From contig NZ_CP030827.1 in the NCBI RefSeq assembly GCF_003597675.1, positions 1,116,001 to 1,180,000 of the forward strand: a stretch of DNA of 64,000 nt, given 5' to 3'. The notes under the pieces were generated by a model that was not told the DNA's origin, ran no database searches, and worked only from the letters and a program-made list of their open reading frames with translations. The translations under genes and the position numbers were made by a program. Every line of letters starts with the position of its first letter. Positions within the stretch are counted from its first letter, which is position 1. Origin of the DNA: Neorhizobium sp. NCHU2750. Its GTDB lineage: Bacteria > Pseudomonadota > Alphaproteobacteria > Rhizobiales > Rhizobiaceae. This document shows, piece after piece, positions 28,063 through 36,179 of this stretch.

Positions 28063-29298
28063 ATGTTAGGCATATTTAATGCGGCAATGAAATGCTGCAA
28101 AAGACTGGTTAAGGATGGTGGCGGCAACTTCGCCGTTACTACGGCGCTCATCTTGCCCGTTCTCGTTGTTGCCGCAGGAGGTGCGGTCGACGCGTCTTCC
28201 GCCTATCTGGAAAAAAGCAGGATCCAGGGGGCGCTTGATTCAGCCGTGCTTGCCGTGGCCGGGGTGAGCGACAATACGCAACGTTTAACCACTGCTGCGA
28301 GCTTCATGCCGCCGGCATCGGAAAATCCAGTTGCCAATCCGCTCGTTCTCGCCGCCAACAGCGACGGCAGCGTGACGGGAACCTACACGTATGAAGTTGA
28401 GAACAATTTCCTCAATATCATCGGGATCGACAACTTCAGGATTGTCGTGACGGCAACCGCAATGTCGTCCGGGACGAGTGCGAGCAGCGGTTCGGCCTGC
28501 ATCCATGTTTTGGGCAATGTCGGGCAGGCGGTCCTCATCAACTCCGGTGCCAACGTCAAGTCGGCGGCCTGCGGTATCGACGTCCTGTCGACGTCCTCCC
28601 CGGCCTTCATCATGAACAGTGGTTCGACGATCTCGACGCCGCGCTTCTGCGTCAAGGGCACGAATTACATCAAGAACGGTGGCACGCTGACCAATCTTCA
28701 GGTCGGCTGCGCGGCCTCCGCCGATCCCTATGCCGGTCTCCTGCCGGAACCGCCGGTGCCTTCCACCTGCACCATGTCCGGCGCGCAATCGGGCACGACC
28801 TTTACGCTCTCCCCCGGCGTCTATTGCGACGTGACGTTCAACGGCAGTCCCAAACTCACGTTCCAGTCGGGTCTCTACATCATCAAGGGAACGATGATCA
28901 TCAATTCCGGCGCGGTGGTGAATGCCCAAGGCGTGACCTTCTACTATCCGGATGTCAACAGCCGCATCCTCGCCAATGGCGGCCTGACGTTCAACGCGTC
29001 TGCGCCGACCTCCGGCACCTATGCCGGCCTGCTGATGTATGAGGCGACGAGCAGCGCCGCTAACAATGCCAACAAGCAGCAATATATCTTCAACGGCTCT
29101 GTCGGCGAGACGCTGAGCGGCATCATTTACCTGCCCAATCGGCAGGTTACCTACAACTCCACGACAAACCAGACGAGCACGATCAACATGGTCGTCTACT
29201 CCCTGATCATGAATTCGTCGAACTGGGCAGTCGAACCCTATGCCGGCTCGTCTCCCTACACCCAGTCCTCGGTCGCTTCCGTCCGGCTGATGAACTGA
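28063..29298 (+). CDS. TadG-like pilus assembly protein with beta-solenoid-like C-terminus
   Basis: The 411-residue protein starts with a basic segment and one membrane helix: GGNFAVTTALILPVLVVAAGGAVDAS (about residues 21-48). This matches the N-terminal TadE/TadG-like domain. The rest is Ser/Asn/Gly-rich, with repeated N-[SG]-G motifs (INSGA, MNSGS, KNGG, FNGS, INSGA, ANGG, FNGS) spaced as in a stacked beta structure. Four cysteine-containing segments suggest disulfides. It is probably exported. No other tad genes are in the window. ATG 28063 is preferred over the TTG at 28060. Confidence 0.75.
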   Translation: MLGIFNAAMKCCKRLVKDGGGNFAVTTALILPVLVVAAGGAVDASSAYLEKSRIQGALDSAVLAVAGVSDNTQRLTTAASFMPPASENPVANPLVLAANSDGSVTGTYTYEVENNFLNIIGIDNFRIVVTATAMSSGTSASSGSACIHVLGNVGQAVLINSGANVKSAACGIDVLSTSSPAFIMNSGSTISTPRFCVKGTNYIKNGGTLTNLQVGCAASADPYAGLLPEPPVPSTCTMSGAQSGTTFTLSPGVYCDVTFNGSPKLTFQSGLYIIKGTMIINSGAVVNAQGVTFYYPDVNSRILANGGLTFNASAPTSGTYAGLLMYEATSSAANNANKQQYIFNGSVGETLSGIIYLPNRQVTYNSTTNQTSTINMVVYSLIMNSSNWAVEPYAGSSPYTQSSVASVRLMN

Positions 29299-29328
29299 CG
29301 CCTTCCGATTTCACTGACGCCTCAGGTC

Positions 29329-29360
29329 GCCGTCGCTCCGATAAAGGGCGGCGGCTTTTT
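29329..29360 (+). terminator. Rho-independent terminator after the TadG-like gene
   Basis: GCCGTCGCTC (29329-29338) pairs with GGGCGGCGGC (29346-29355) over ten positions including G-T pairs, followed by TTTTT. Confidence 0.7.
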
Positions 29361-29408
29361 CTTGCTCGTAGAAAGCCGAAAAATAGCGCTGGAAAAAGCG
29401 CATAACGA

Positions 29409-29437
29409 AAAAGGCGGAGCCGAAGCCCCGCCTTTCC
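29409..29437 (-). terminator. Rho-independent terminator of the rplM-rpsI operon
   Basis: On the minus strand AAAGGCGGGGC and GCTCCGCCTTT form a stem with a TTCG loop followed by TTCG after a T run. It lies beyond the tandem repeats of the rpsI 3' end. Confidence 0.8.
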
Positions 29438-29460
29438 AAAAGCAGATGTCTGAAAGCGAT

Positions 29461-29568
29461 TAGCGCTTGGAGAACTGGCCGAAGCGCGATTAGCGCTTGG
29501 AGAACTGGCCGAAGCGCGATTAGCGCTTGGAGAACTGGCCGAAGCGCGATTAGCGCTTGGAGAACTGG
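29461..29568 (-). repeat. 30-bp tandem repeat at the rpsI 3' end (3.6 copies)
   Basis: Three perfect 30-bp units (29461-29490, 29491-29520, 29521-29550) are followed by an 18-bp partial unit (29551-29568) that is the coding end of rpsI. On the minus strand each full unit reads SRFGQFSKR plus TAA in the rpsI frame, so the S9 tail and its stop codon are repeated three more times after the real stop. Each unit also carries the inverted arms GCGCTT and AAGCGC. Confidence 0.95.
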
Positions 29569-30017
29569 AAGGAACGGCGAGCCTTGGCCTTACCGTACTT
29601 CTTACGTTCGACAACGCGGCTGTCGCGGGTCAGGAAGCCACCCTTCTTGAGGACCGAGCGAAGGCCCGGCTCGAAATAGGTGAGGGCCTTGGAGACGCCG
29701 TGACGAACGGCACCGGCCTGACCGGAGAGACCGCCACCGGTGACGGTCGCGATGATGTCGAACTGGCCGCCGCGGGCAGCAGCAACGAGCGGCTGCTGCA
29801 GGATCATCTGAAGGACCGGACGTGCGAAATACGCGGTGAAGTCGCGGCCGTTGACGATGATCTTGCCGGAACCAGCCTTGACCCATACGCGGGCAACGGC
29901 GTTCTTGCGCTTGCCGGTCGCATAGGAACGACCCTGTGCATCGACCTTGCGGACGTGAACCGGTGCTGCCTGGCCTTCAGCCGGAGCGAGGTCCTTCAAA
30001 GAGGAAAGATCAGCCAT
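29550..30017 (-). CDS. rpsI: 30S ribosomal protein S9
   Basis: S9 sits in the head of the small subunit, and its basic C-terminal tail reaches the P-site tRNA. The 155-residue protein has the alphaproteobacterial N-terminal extension, then [17 protein letters not shown], the [19 protein letters not shown] motif and the tail RRSFQFSKR. The stop is TAA at 29550-29552. It starts two bases after the rplM stop, a normal rplM-rpsI operon. Downstream, 30-bp repeats re-encode the last residues in frame. Confidence 0.98.
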   Translation of the reverse strand: MADLSSLKDLAPAEGQAAPVHVRKVDAQGRSYATGKRKNAVARVWVKAGSGKIIVNGRDFTAYFARPVLQMILQQPLVAAARGGQFDIIATVTGGGLSGQAGAVRHGVSKALTYFEPGLRSVLKKGGFLTRDSRVVERKKYGKAKARRSFQFSKR

Positions 30018-30019
30018 TA

Positions 30020-30484
30020 TCAGGCGCTCCTTACGTTCTTGCTGTTCAGCGAAGCCACGTCGAGGGCGACCGGCTGCTGTGCTTCATGGGGATGGTTGGA
30101 ACCGGCGTAAACGCGCAGGTTCTTCATCTGGCGACGGCCGAGCGGGCCACGGGGAACCATGCGCTCGATGGCCTTTTCGAGAACGCGCTCCGGGAAGCGG
30201 CCTTCGATGATGGCGCGTGCGGTGCGTTCCTTGATGCCACCCGGATAGCCGGTGTGCCAGTAATACTTCTTGTCGGAATACTTCTTGCCGGTGAAGACAA
30301 CCTTTTCCGCATTGATGATGATGACGTTGTCGCCATCGTCAACGTGGGGGGTGTAGGTAGCCTTGTGCTTGCCGCGCAGGCGATTGGCAACGAGGGTGGC
30401 GAGGCGGCCGACAACGAGCCCTTCGGCGTCGATGATCACCCACTTCTTCTCCACCTCTGCAGGCTTCTGAACGAAGGTAGACAT
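30020..30484 (-). CDS. rplM: 50S ribosomal protein L13
   Basis: L13 is an early-assembling 23S rRNA binding protein. The 154-residue product has the family motifs [46 protein letters not shown] and [30 protein letters not shown]. It is the first gene of the rplM-rpsI operon, with a strong promoter about 130 bp upstream. Confidence 0.98.
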   Translation of the reverse strand: MSTFVQKPAEVEKKWVIIDAEGLVVGRLATLVANRLRGKHKATYTPHVDDGDNVIIINAEKVVFTGKKYSDKKYYWHTGYPGGIKERTARAIIEGRFPERVLEKAIERMVPRGPLGRRQMKNLRVYAGSNHPHEAQQPVALDVASLNSKNVRSA

Positions 30485-30615
30485 GGTTTTCTCTTTCGTT
30501 GGACCCTGGAACTGTCGGAAAACCGGCTGTAAGGGCGTTTTTTGTTGCTTGGATTGGCAGCCTTGCGGATGCCAAAAAAGAAAGCGGGCCTGTTACGGTC
30601 CGCGATCTGCGGCGG

Positions 30616-30644
30616 CTTATAACCCGGTCGCTTCGGCCGGTCAA
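30616..30644 (-). promoter_or_regulatory. Sigma-70 type promoter of rplM-rpsI
   Basis: On the minus strand TTGACC (30644-30639) and TATAAG (30621-30616) are separated by exactly 17 bp, pointing toward rplM. The resulting leader is about 125 bases. Confidence 0.7.
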
Positions 30645-30982
30645 TATTGCGCATTTGGGTGCTTGAAAAATAAGCCGATATAAATCAATGGGTTAATGTT
30701 GTGGTCTTATAATACCACAATTTATCTTGCTGGCGACACCTGCGCTCTGCCGTCCCGGGAGACCTATTTTAGTAACCCATCACTAAATTATAAGCTGTAT
30801 CTAATATGCCCGGGAACAAAGCTGGAATGTTCCAGAAACAAAAGAGGCAGCTATGCAAATCGGCCCTTCATAAGGGCTCCACGGTGACGATTTGAAGCGC
30901 CCGCCCGGCCGTGCCGAGCATGGCGAAACCTCCCTGCAATCCCTAGATAGATGGCTTGTGAGGGAAATCGCGGGAGCGGAAC
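30645..30982. other. Intergenic region with operator-like inverted repeat
   Basis: This 338-bp AT-richer stretch precedes the CoA-binding protein gene. It holds TTGTGGT-N8-ACCACAA (30699-30720), whose spacer contains TATAAT (30708-30713), a CTGGAA-TG-TTCCAG palindrome (30822-30835) and a GCCCTT-CAT-AAGGGC hairpin (30863-30877). A 63-codon open frame (30696-30887) has no good start context and is not called. The layout would suit a regulated promoter and perhaps a small RNA. Confidence 0.45.
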
Positions 30983-31411
30983 ATGAACCATGATCGATAC
31001 GAGGACGCCTATCTCGCCGGCATCCTGAAGGACGTCAGGACGATCGCCCTTCTCGGTGCCTCGCCGAAGCCCGATCGCCCGAGCTTTGGTGTCATGCGCT
31101 TTCTTCTGGCGCGCGGCTATACTGTCTATCCCGTCAATCCGGGGCAGGCGGGCAAGGAAATCCTCGGACAGAAGACCTATGCAACGCTTGCCGACATACC
31201 GGAGCCGATCGACATGGTGGATGTCTTTCGGGCCCCGGAATATCTCGATGCCGTCGTCGATGAGGCAATGGCGCTGGAACAGCGGCCGGCGGTGATCTGG
31301 GCCCAGCTCGGTGTGCGTGACGACGCGGCTGCCGCAAAGGCCGAAGCCGAAGGCGTGAAGGTCGTCATGGATCGCTGCCCCGCGATCGAATATCCCCGCC
31401 TCGTCGGCTGA
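30983..31411 (+). CDS. CoA-binding domain protein (YccU-like)
   Basis: The 142-residue protein is a single Rossmann-like CoA-binding domain: VRTIALLGASPKPDRPSFGVMRFLLARGY at the nucleotide-binding edge, YPVNPG, then DMVDVFRAPEYL and a VIWAQLGVRDDAAAAKAEAEGVKVVMDRCPAIE segment. Proteins of this kind bind CoA but have no established reaction. It has a GGGAGCGG ribosome site. In rhizobia it commonly lies between rplM-rpsI and a sulfhydrylase gene, as here. Confidence 0.85.
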   Translation: MNHDRYEDAYLAGILKDVRTIALLGASPKPDRPSFGVMRFLLARGYTVYPVNPGQAGKEILGQKTYATLADIPEPIDMVDVFRAPEYLDAVVDEAMALEQRPAVIWAQLGVRDDAAAAKAEAEGVKVVMDRCPAIEYPRLVG

Positions 31412-31452
31412 CGGGGCGACAATCCGGTTCAGGCCCACAGGGGCAGGCCCCG

Positions 31453-31881
31453 TCAGCCGATCAGCAGGTCGGGGTCGGCGCGCATCGCATTGAGGCTCGA
31501 TGCATTGCCGCAATAGTCGGAAAATTCCTGGCCAGCGACACGCTCCTGCAGGTCGTAGCGGCAGCGGCTCTTCGACTGACACTTGGTGCAGGTGAGCTGC
31601 ATTTCCCGGTAAAGGGCAGGGTGCAGCACGGCGACGTCGCTCTGGTCCAGATTGAGCGCCCGCATCATTTCGATCATCTCGTCGGCGGCGTGCGGGCCAG
31701 CCTTGACCAGTTGCAAGAGATCGTCCGGCGCGATCGCGCAATCCTTTGAGATCTGCTGGATCGTATCCTCGTCCAGCATGGCGATTTCTTCCGCCTCTGC
31801 CGCGGCCGACCACGCTTCCGCGCACCAGGTCAGAAACCGCCGCGACATGCTCGTGTTATCCTCGTATGCCACCCTTCCCAT
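31453..31881 (-). CDS. DUF6455-type protein with Cys motif
   Basis: This 142-residue cytoplasmic protein is mostly helical and ends with a cysteine pattern CTKCQSKSRC followed by YC about 22 residues later. These four cysteines could hold a metal or an iron-sulfur cluster. It resembles the DUF6455 family of alphaproteobacteria, recognised from memory. The ATG follows an almost perfect AAAGGAGG ribosome site, which suggests strong translation. It is transcribed divergently from the sulfhydrylase gene. Function is unknown. Confidence 0.7.
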   Translation of the reverse strand: MGRVAYEDNTSMSRRFLTWCAEAWSAAAEAEEIAMLDEDTIQQISKDCAIAPDDLLQLVKAGPHAADEMIEMMRALNLDQSDVAVLHPALYREMQLTCTKCQSKSRCRYDLQERVAGQEFSDYCGNASSLNAMRADPDLLIG

Positions 31882-32018
31882 GACAACCTCCTTTGTTTCC
31901 TGAAGGATGCCGTTTCGCGCAACGATATTCCTTGATCCCCGTCAACGTTCAAGCTTTCCTGCCGGACGATCGACAATAGATGATGTAAGAACAGATCATG
32001 TGATGGGAGGATAATGCC

Positions 32019-33302
32019 ATGCCGCCATTCAACCCCGGCTTTTCCACGCTTGCCGTTCATGCCGGAGCAGCTCCGGACCCGACGACGGGTGCGCGGGCAA
32101 CGCCGATCTACCAGACCACGTCCTTCGTCTTCAACGATACCGACCATGCGGCCGCCCTGTTCGGGCTGAAGCAGTTCGGCAATATCTATACCCGCATCAT
32201 GAACCCCACCCAGGCGGTTCTGGAGGAGCGGGTGGCGGCGCTCGAAGGCGGCACGGCAGCGCTCGCGGTCGCCTCCGGCCATGCGGCGCAGATGCTGATC
32301 TTCCACACGATCATGCAGCCCGGCGCCAATTTCGTCGCCGCAAAAAGGCTCTATGGCGGGTCGATCAACCAGTTCGGCCATGCCTTCAAGAATTTCGACT
32401 GGCATGTGCGTTGGGCCGATACCGATGACCCGGCAAGTTTCGAGGCGGCGATCGATGACGAGACGCGGGCGATCTTCATCGAGAGCCTCGCCAATCCGGG
32501 TGGCACCTTCGTCGATATCTCTGCCATCGCCGATATCGCCCATCGTTACGGCCTGCCGCTGATCGTCGACAATACGATGGCGAGCCCCTATCTCCTGCGG
32601 CCGCTGGAACACGGCGCCGATATTGTCGTCCATTCGCTGACGAAATTCCTCGGCGGCCACGGCAATTCCATGGGCGGCATCCTAGTCGATGGCGGCACGT
32701 TCGATTGGTCGAAATCCGGCAAGTATCCGATGATGTCGGAGTCCCGGCCGGAATATGGCGGCATCGTGCTGCATGAAACCTTCGGCAATATCGCCTTTGC
32801 CATCGGTGCCCGCGTTCTTGGCCTGCGCGACCTTGGGCCGGCCATCTCGCCCTTCAACGCCTTCATGATCCTGACTGGCATCGAGACCCTGCCGCTCCGG
32901 ATGCAGAAACATTGCGACAATGCGCTGGCCGTCGCCGCATGGCTGAAGAAGCACAGCAAGGTTCGCTGGGTCAGCTACGCCGGGCTGGCGGATGACCCGA
33001 ACCATCTGCTGCAGCAGCATTATGCCCCGAAGGGCGCGGGCTCCGTCTTCACCTTCGGCATCGAAGGCGGTTACGAAGCCGGCCGAACCTTCGTCGAGGG
33101 GCTGCAGCTCTTCTCGCATCTCGCCAATATCGGTGACACGCGCTCGCTCGTCATCCATCCGGCCTCGACGACCCACCGCCAGCTCACCGAGGAGCAGCAG
33201 ATCGCCGCCGGGGCCGGCCCGGATGTCGTGCGCCTGTCGATCGGCATCGAGGACGAGGCCGACATCATCGCCGACCTGGAACAGGCCCTGTCGAAGGTGT
33301 GA
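32019..33302 (+). CDS. metY: O-acetylhomoserine sulfhydrylase / aminocarboxypropyltransferase
   Basis: This PLP enzyme of the Cys/Met metabolism family makes homocysteine from O-acetyl- or O-succinyl-homoserine and sulfide. At 427 residues it has the length of the MetY group. The PLP lysine is Lys209 in [12 protein letters not shown], and motifs [22 protein letters not shown] and the [20 protein letters not shown] are typical. The ATG follows GGGAGG. Annotation as MetZ or methionine gamma-lyase is possible; the substrate cannot be told from sequence alone. Confidence 0.88.
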   Translation: MPPFNPGFSTLAVHAGAAPDPTTGARATPIYQTTSFVFNDTDHAAALFGLKQFGNIYTRIMNPTQAVLEERVAALEGGTAALAVASGHAAQMLIFHTIMQPGANFVAAKRLYGGSINQFGHAFKNFDWHVRWADTDDPASFEAAIDDETRAIFIESLANPGGTFVDISAIADIAHRYGLPLIVDNTMASPYLLRPLEHGADIVVHSLTKFLGGHGNSMGGILVDGGTFDWSKSGKYPMMSESRPEYGGIVLHETFGNIAFAIGARVLGLRDLGPAISPFNAFMILTGIETLPLRMQKHCDNALAVAAWLKKHSKVRWVSYAGLADDPNHLLQQHYAPKGAGSVFTFGIEGGYEAGRTFVEGLQLFSHLANIGDTRSLVIHPASTTHRQLTEEQQIAAGAGPDVVRLSIGIEDEADIIADLEQALSKV

Positions 33303-33347
33303 TCCTCGGTTGAAGGCGTGATGGCAAAAGCCTGACGGAAGGGCGCC

Positions 33348-34061
33348 TCAGGCGCCCATGCCGCCATCGATCGTGTGCATGGCGCCGGTGGTGAAGCCGG
33401 CCTCCGGGCCAGCCAGATAGGCGGCGAGACCGGCCACTTCTTCCGGACGGCCATGGCGCTTCAACGCCATGAAGCCGTGCATCGTGTCCTTCATCGGGCC
33501 ATCGGCCGGGTTCATGTCGGTATCGATCGGGCCGGGCTGGATGACGTTGACGGTGATGTTGCGCGGTCCGAAATCGCGGGCGAGGCCGCGTGCCAGGCCC
33601 TGTACGGCCGATTTGGTCAGGGCATAGGCGGCACCGCCGGCAAACGGCATGCGGTCGCCATTGACCGAGCCGATGATGATGATCCGCCCGCCATCGTGCA
33701 TCTGGCGTGCCGCCTCTACGGCCGCGTGGTAGGGAGCCCGCACGTTGATGTCGATCATCCGGTCGACCGCATCGGGGTCCGTTTCGAGCGGATCGCCAAG
33801 AACCAGCGTGCCGGCATTGACGACGAGGACATCGAGCGCGCCGGCAGCCTTGACGGTCGCGATCGTCTGGGCCCGGTCGCCCGCATCGGATTTCACCGCG
33901 CTGGCGCCGGTCTCGGCGGCCAGTGCATCGGCTGCATCCTTGGAGCCGGCATAGGTGAATGTCACCGCGCCGCCATCGGCCGCGAAACGCTTGACGATGG
34001 CTGCTCCGATACCCCGGCTGCCGCCGAGAACGAGCACTTTCTTTCCATGGAAGTCGGTCAT
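33348..34061 (-). CDS. Short-chain dehydrogenase/reductase
   Basis: A 237-residue classical SDR: the NAD(P) motif GGSRGIG near the N-terminus, NAG in VVNAGTL, catalytic Ser in IIIGSVNG, Tyr-x3-Lys in YALTKSA, and a C-terminal GGMGA typical of 3-oxoacyl-ACP reductase-like members. The start ATG 34061 lies after GGAGAG. The stop codon sits in the loop of a perfect GGGCGCC/GGCGCCC hairpin (33341-33357). It is divergent from a TetR regulator, so it is probably that regulator's target. The substrate is unknown. Confidence 0.88.
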   Translation of the reverse strand: MTDFHGKKVLVLGGSRGIGAAIVKRFAADGGAVTFTYAGSKDAADALAAETGASAVKSDAGDRAQTIATVKAAGALDVLVVNAGTLVLGDPLETDPDAVDRMIDINVRAPYHAAVEAARQMHDGGRIIIIGSVNGDRMPFAGGAAYALTKSAVQGLARGLARDFGPRNITVNVIQPGPIDTDMNPADGPMKDTMHGFMALKRHGRPEEVAGLAAYLAGPEAGFTTGAMHTIDGGMGA

Positions 34062-34095
34062 TTCATCTCTCCATATCATGGGGCTTGAGATTTAA

Positions 34096-34111
34096 TGTAG
34101 TGAGCGATACA
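34096..34111. promoter_or_regulatory. Putative TetR operator 1
   Basis: TGTAGTGAGCGATACA is an imperfect 16-bp dyad (TGTA...TACA) in the divergent SDR/TetR promoter region. It recurs almost unchanged 47 bp away as operator 2. Confidence 0.6.
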
Positions 34112-34142
34112 TAAATAGCGGAGACGGCAACGTCAAGGATTT

Positions 34143-34158
34143 TGTAGTGAATAATACA
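34143..34158. promoter_or_regulatory. Putative TetR operator 2 (overlaps tetR start codon)
   Basis: TGTAGTGAATAATACA matches operator 1 at 13 of 16 positions; its GTG is the start codon of the TetR gene. Binding here would block its own transcription. Confidence 0.55.
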
Positions 34159-34746
34159 GAAATAAAGCCCCGGCGTGGGCGACCCCGCACATTCGACAGG
34201 GACGAGGCGCTGGCCAAGGCGCAGGCGCTGTTTCATGCCAGGGGCTATGATGCGCTGAGTGTCGCCGACCTCACCCAGGCGCTGGGCATCAATCCGCCGA
34301 GTTTCTACGCCGCTTTCGGCAGCAAGCTGGAACTCTATGACGAGGCGCTGCGCCGTTACGAGAAATACGAGGGGCTCGACGTGGAAACCGCGCTGGCGCC
34401 CGGAACGCCTCTGGCGGAAGGCGTGGCAAAGCTGCTGCGCTACGCGGCCGATGCCTATGCCACCGGCGATGCCCATGGCTGCATGGTGATCGAAGGGGCG
34501 AGGGGTACGGCCGATCCCGAGGCGGGTGGTAGGGCGCGCGCCCGGATGGCGTCAAGCCACGCCTTCATCCGCGACAGGGTTGCGGTTCTCGACAGCGAGC
34601 ATGCCGATCTGGCGGCCGACTATATCATGACGTCGCTGGCGGGCTTGTCGGCAAGTTCGCGCAATGGCATGTCGGTGATGCGCCTGCGCGTGATGGCCGA
34701 GATCGCCGCACAAGGGCTTTCCGCCTATATCAGCCAGACCGGCTGA
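34147..34746 (+). CDS. TetR-family transcriptional regulator
   Basis: The 199-residue protein has an N-terminal TetR helix-turn-helix: RRGRPRTFDRDEALAKAQALF, then LSVADLTQALGINPPSFYAAFGSKLELYDEAL. The C-terminal part (about 75-195) is the ligand-binding/dimer domain with a GCMVIEGARG motif seen in the YxaF/AcrR-like group. The GTG start lies after AAGGA. Divergent orientation to the SDR and two matching operators suggest autoregulation and control of that dehydrogenase. The inducer is unknown. Confidence 0.88.
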   Translation: MNNTEIKPRRGRPRTFDRDEALAKAQALFHARGYDALSVADLTQALGINPPSFYAAFGSKLELYDEALRRYEKYEGLDVETALAPGTPLAEGVAKLLRYAADAYATGDAHGCMVIEGARGTADPEAGGRARARMASSHAFIRDRVAVLDSEHADLAADYIMTSLAGLSASSRNGMSVMRLRVMAEIAAQGLSAYISQTG

Positions 34747-34784
34747 TGCCGCGCATCCACCGGTTCGACCAAGAGGGATCACCA

Positions 34785-35129
34785 ATGAAAGCCTGGACCA
34801 GTCTCGACATTTCCAGCGTGGAACCGGAAGAAGGCGCGCCGGCCGCCGATCGGATCATTTCCGGCAACCCGGTCTTTCGCACCTGGAATGTCGAGGAAGC
34901 AGACGGCGGCATCTATGCCGGCATATGGGAGGCAACGCCCGGCAAGTGGCGCGTCGCCTACGACGAATGGGAATATTTCCATCTTCTCGAAGGCTATTCG
35001 ATCCTGACGGAGGAGGGTGGAGAACCCGTTCACCTGCGTGCCGGCGACCGGATGATCCTCAGACCCGGCTTCAAGGGAAGCTGGGAAGTCGTTGAAACGA
35101 CTCGCAAGGATTACGTCATCCGGCTTTGA
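34785..35129 (+). CDS. Cupin-domain protein (DUF861-like)
   Basis: A 114-residue single-domain cupin: GIYAGIWEATPGKWRVAYDEWEYFHLLEGYSILTEEGG is the first cupin motif and GDRMILRPGFKGSWEVVETTRKDYVIRL the second. This is the ethanolamine-utilisation/(S)-ureidoglycine aminohydrolase-like DUF861 group. Metal ligands are only partly conserved, since the first motif reads EWEYFHLLEG. ATG 34785 follows GAGGG. It starts 38 bp after the TetR gene on the same strand and may be part of the same cassette. Reaction unknown. Confidence 0.8.
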   Translation: MKAWTSLDISSVEPEEGAPAADRIISGNPVFRTWNVEEADGGIYAGIWEATPGKWRVAYDEWEYFHLLEGYSILTEEGGEPVHLRAGDRMILRPGFKGSWEVVETTRKDYVIRL

Positions 35130-35254
35130 TCGATGCTGCTATGCTGCAGCAGATGGGGAGAACCATCGCAGCGGGTTTTTCTCGGCCGTCGTTCAGGTTA
35201 AGCAGTCGCATCGACAACGGCTTGGACAAGGCCTCGATCGGGCCCGGACATCGC

Positions 35255-35494
35255 ATGCGCATTGTAAGACTTCTCGCCATCATCGTCATCGCCTTTGCGG
35301 CGGTCTTCGGCTTCCGCTGGTATCGCTATATCGGCAATACCGACAGTCCCTATGACGAGGTTGGCATCGAGATCAACAGCCGTCTTCCGACGCCTCTGCG
35401 CAAATGGGGCTGCGACAGGCTGCACGCCACTTTCGGCAATGCCCTGCCGCCCTATGGCTGCCAGGCCGGTGCCGACGGACGCAGCTGGATGTAG
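35255..35494 (+). CDS. Small exported or membrane-anchored protein (79 aa)
   Basis: The 79-residue protein begins MRIVRLLAIIVIAFAAVFGF, a signal anchor, followed by a periplasmic part with two cysteines (KWGCDRLHATFGNALPPYGC) that could form a disulfide. The frame continues upstream to 35126, but the extra residues lack a convincing start. No family is recognised. The C-terminal PPYGCQAGADGRSW ending is distinctive. It lies downstream of the cupin gene. Confidence 0.55.
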   Translation: MRIVRLLAIIVIAFAAVFGFRWYRYIGNTDSPYDEVGIEINSRLPTPLRKWGCDRLHATFGNALPPYGCQAGADGRSWM

Positions 35495-35522
35495 TCCCGT
35501 CAACGGCCGGCAGTCTGCTGGT

Positions 35523-36011
35523 TCAGTGCGTCTGGTCTTCTTCGCCCTCATCTGCCGCCGCATAGGCCGCTGCAAATTCGTCCGACGCGATGAAGGCGAG
35601 CGCCCGGCGAAATTCTTCCGATCGCTCCGCACCGAACACCTTGTCGAAGCGACGCTGCGCGTTCTGCCAGGCCGCCACAAGCTCGTCCTGCCTCTGCTCG
35701 CCTGCCGGTGTCAGTCGCACTCGCCTGGCGCGCCTGTCCTTTTCGTCCGGCACCAGTTCTACCAGTCCGTCGCGGATCAACAGCTTCAGCGTGTGGCCGA
35801 GCGCCGAAAGATCCATGATCATCACCTGCGCCAGTTCCTTCTGCGTCGGCTCCTTGAGATGCCGGATCTGTGACAGCAGCGAAAACTGCGTGCCGCGAAG
35901 GTCCGTCATCCCCATTGCGTCGCCATAGAGTTGCCGGAGCTGGCGGGCTGCACGCCGCACGGAACTGTTGCTGCAGTGAAACCAGATATTGTCTTCGATC
36001 TTCTTTTCCAT
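35523..36011 (-). CDS. MarR-family transcriptional regulator
   Basis: A 162-residue winged-helix protein: RRAARQLRQLYGDAMG, LRGTQFSLLSQI, LTQ-like helix EPTQKELAQVMIMDLSALGHTLKLLIRDGLV and the wing DEKDRRARRVRLTPAGEQ, all in MarR order. The C-terminus is Ala/Asp/Glu-rich. ATG 36011 is used; the frame extends upstream to 36098. It is divergent from a second short-chain dehydrogenase gene, with an operator-like palindrome in between, so regulation of that gene is inferred. Confidence 0.87.
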   Translation of the reverse strand: MEKKIEDNIWFHCSNSSVRRAARQLRQLYGDAMGMTDLRGTQFSLLSQIRHLKEPTQKELAQVMIMDLSALGHTLKLLIRDGLVELVPDEKDRRARRVRLTPAGEQRQDELVAAWQNAQRRFDKVFGAERSEEFRRALAFIASDEFAAAYAAADEGEEDQTH

Positions 36012-36129
36012 CGCGTCATCATTCCTGACCCGAGCCGCCGCCGCAACATTGGCCGCTCCCGGCAATCTGCGGCGCGCACAAAAAATTCGGCGCCCCACTT
36101 GCGTTCTCGAAATCCAGGCTCAAATATAG

Positions 36130-36141
36130 TGGCATATACCA
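36130..36141. promoter_or_regulatory. Palindrome between marR and SDR genes
   Basis: TGGCATATACCA is a near-perfect dyad (10 of 12 positions match its complement), 38 bp before the SDR start. A MarR operator is the natural guess. Confidence 0.4.
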
Positions 36142-36179
36142 GTAAATTCCAGCCTTCTTCGGAAAAGGGAAAATCTGTC

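Noticed and set aside
30696..30887. 63-codon gene in the rplM upstream gap
   Set aside because: Poor codon character, no ribosome site, and it contains the promoter-like inverted repeat.
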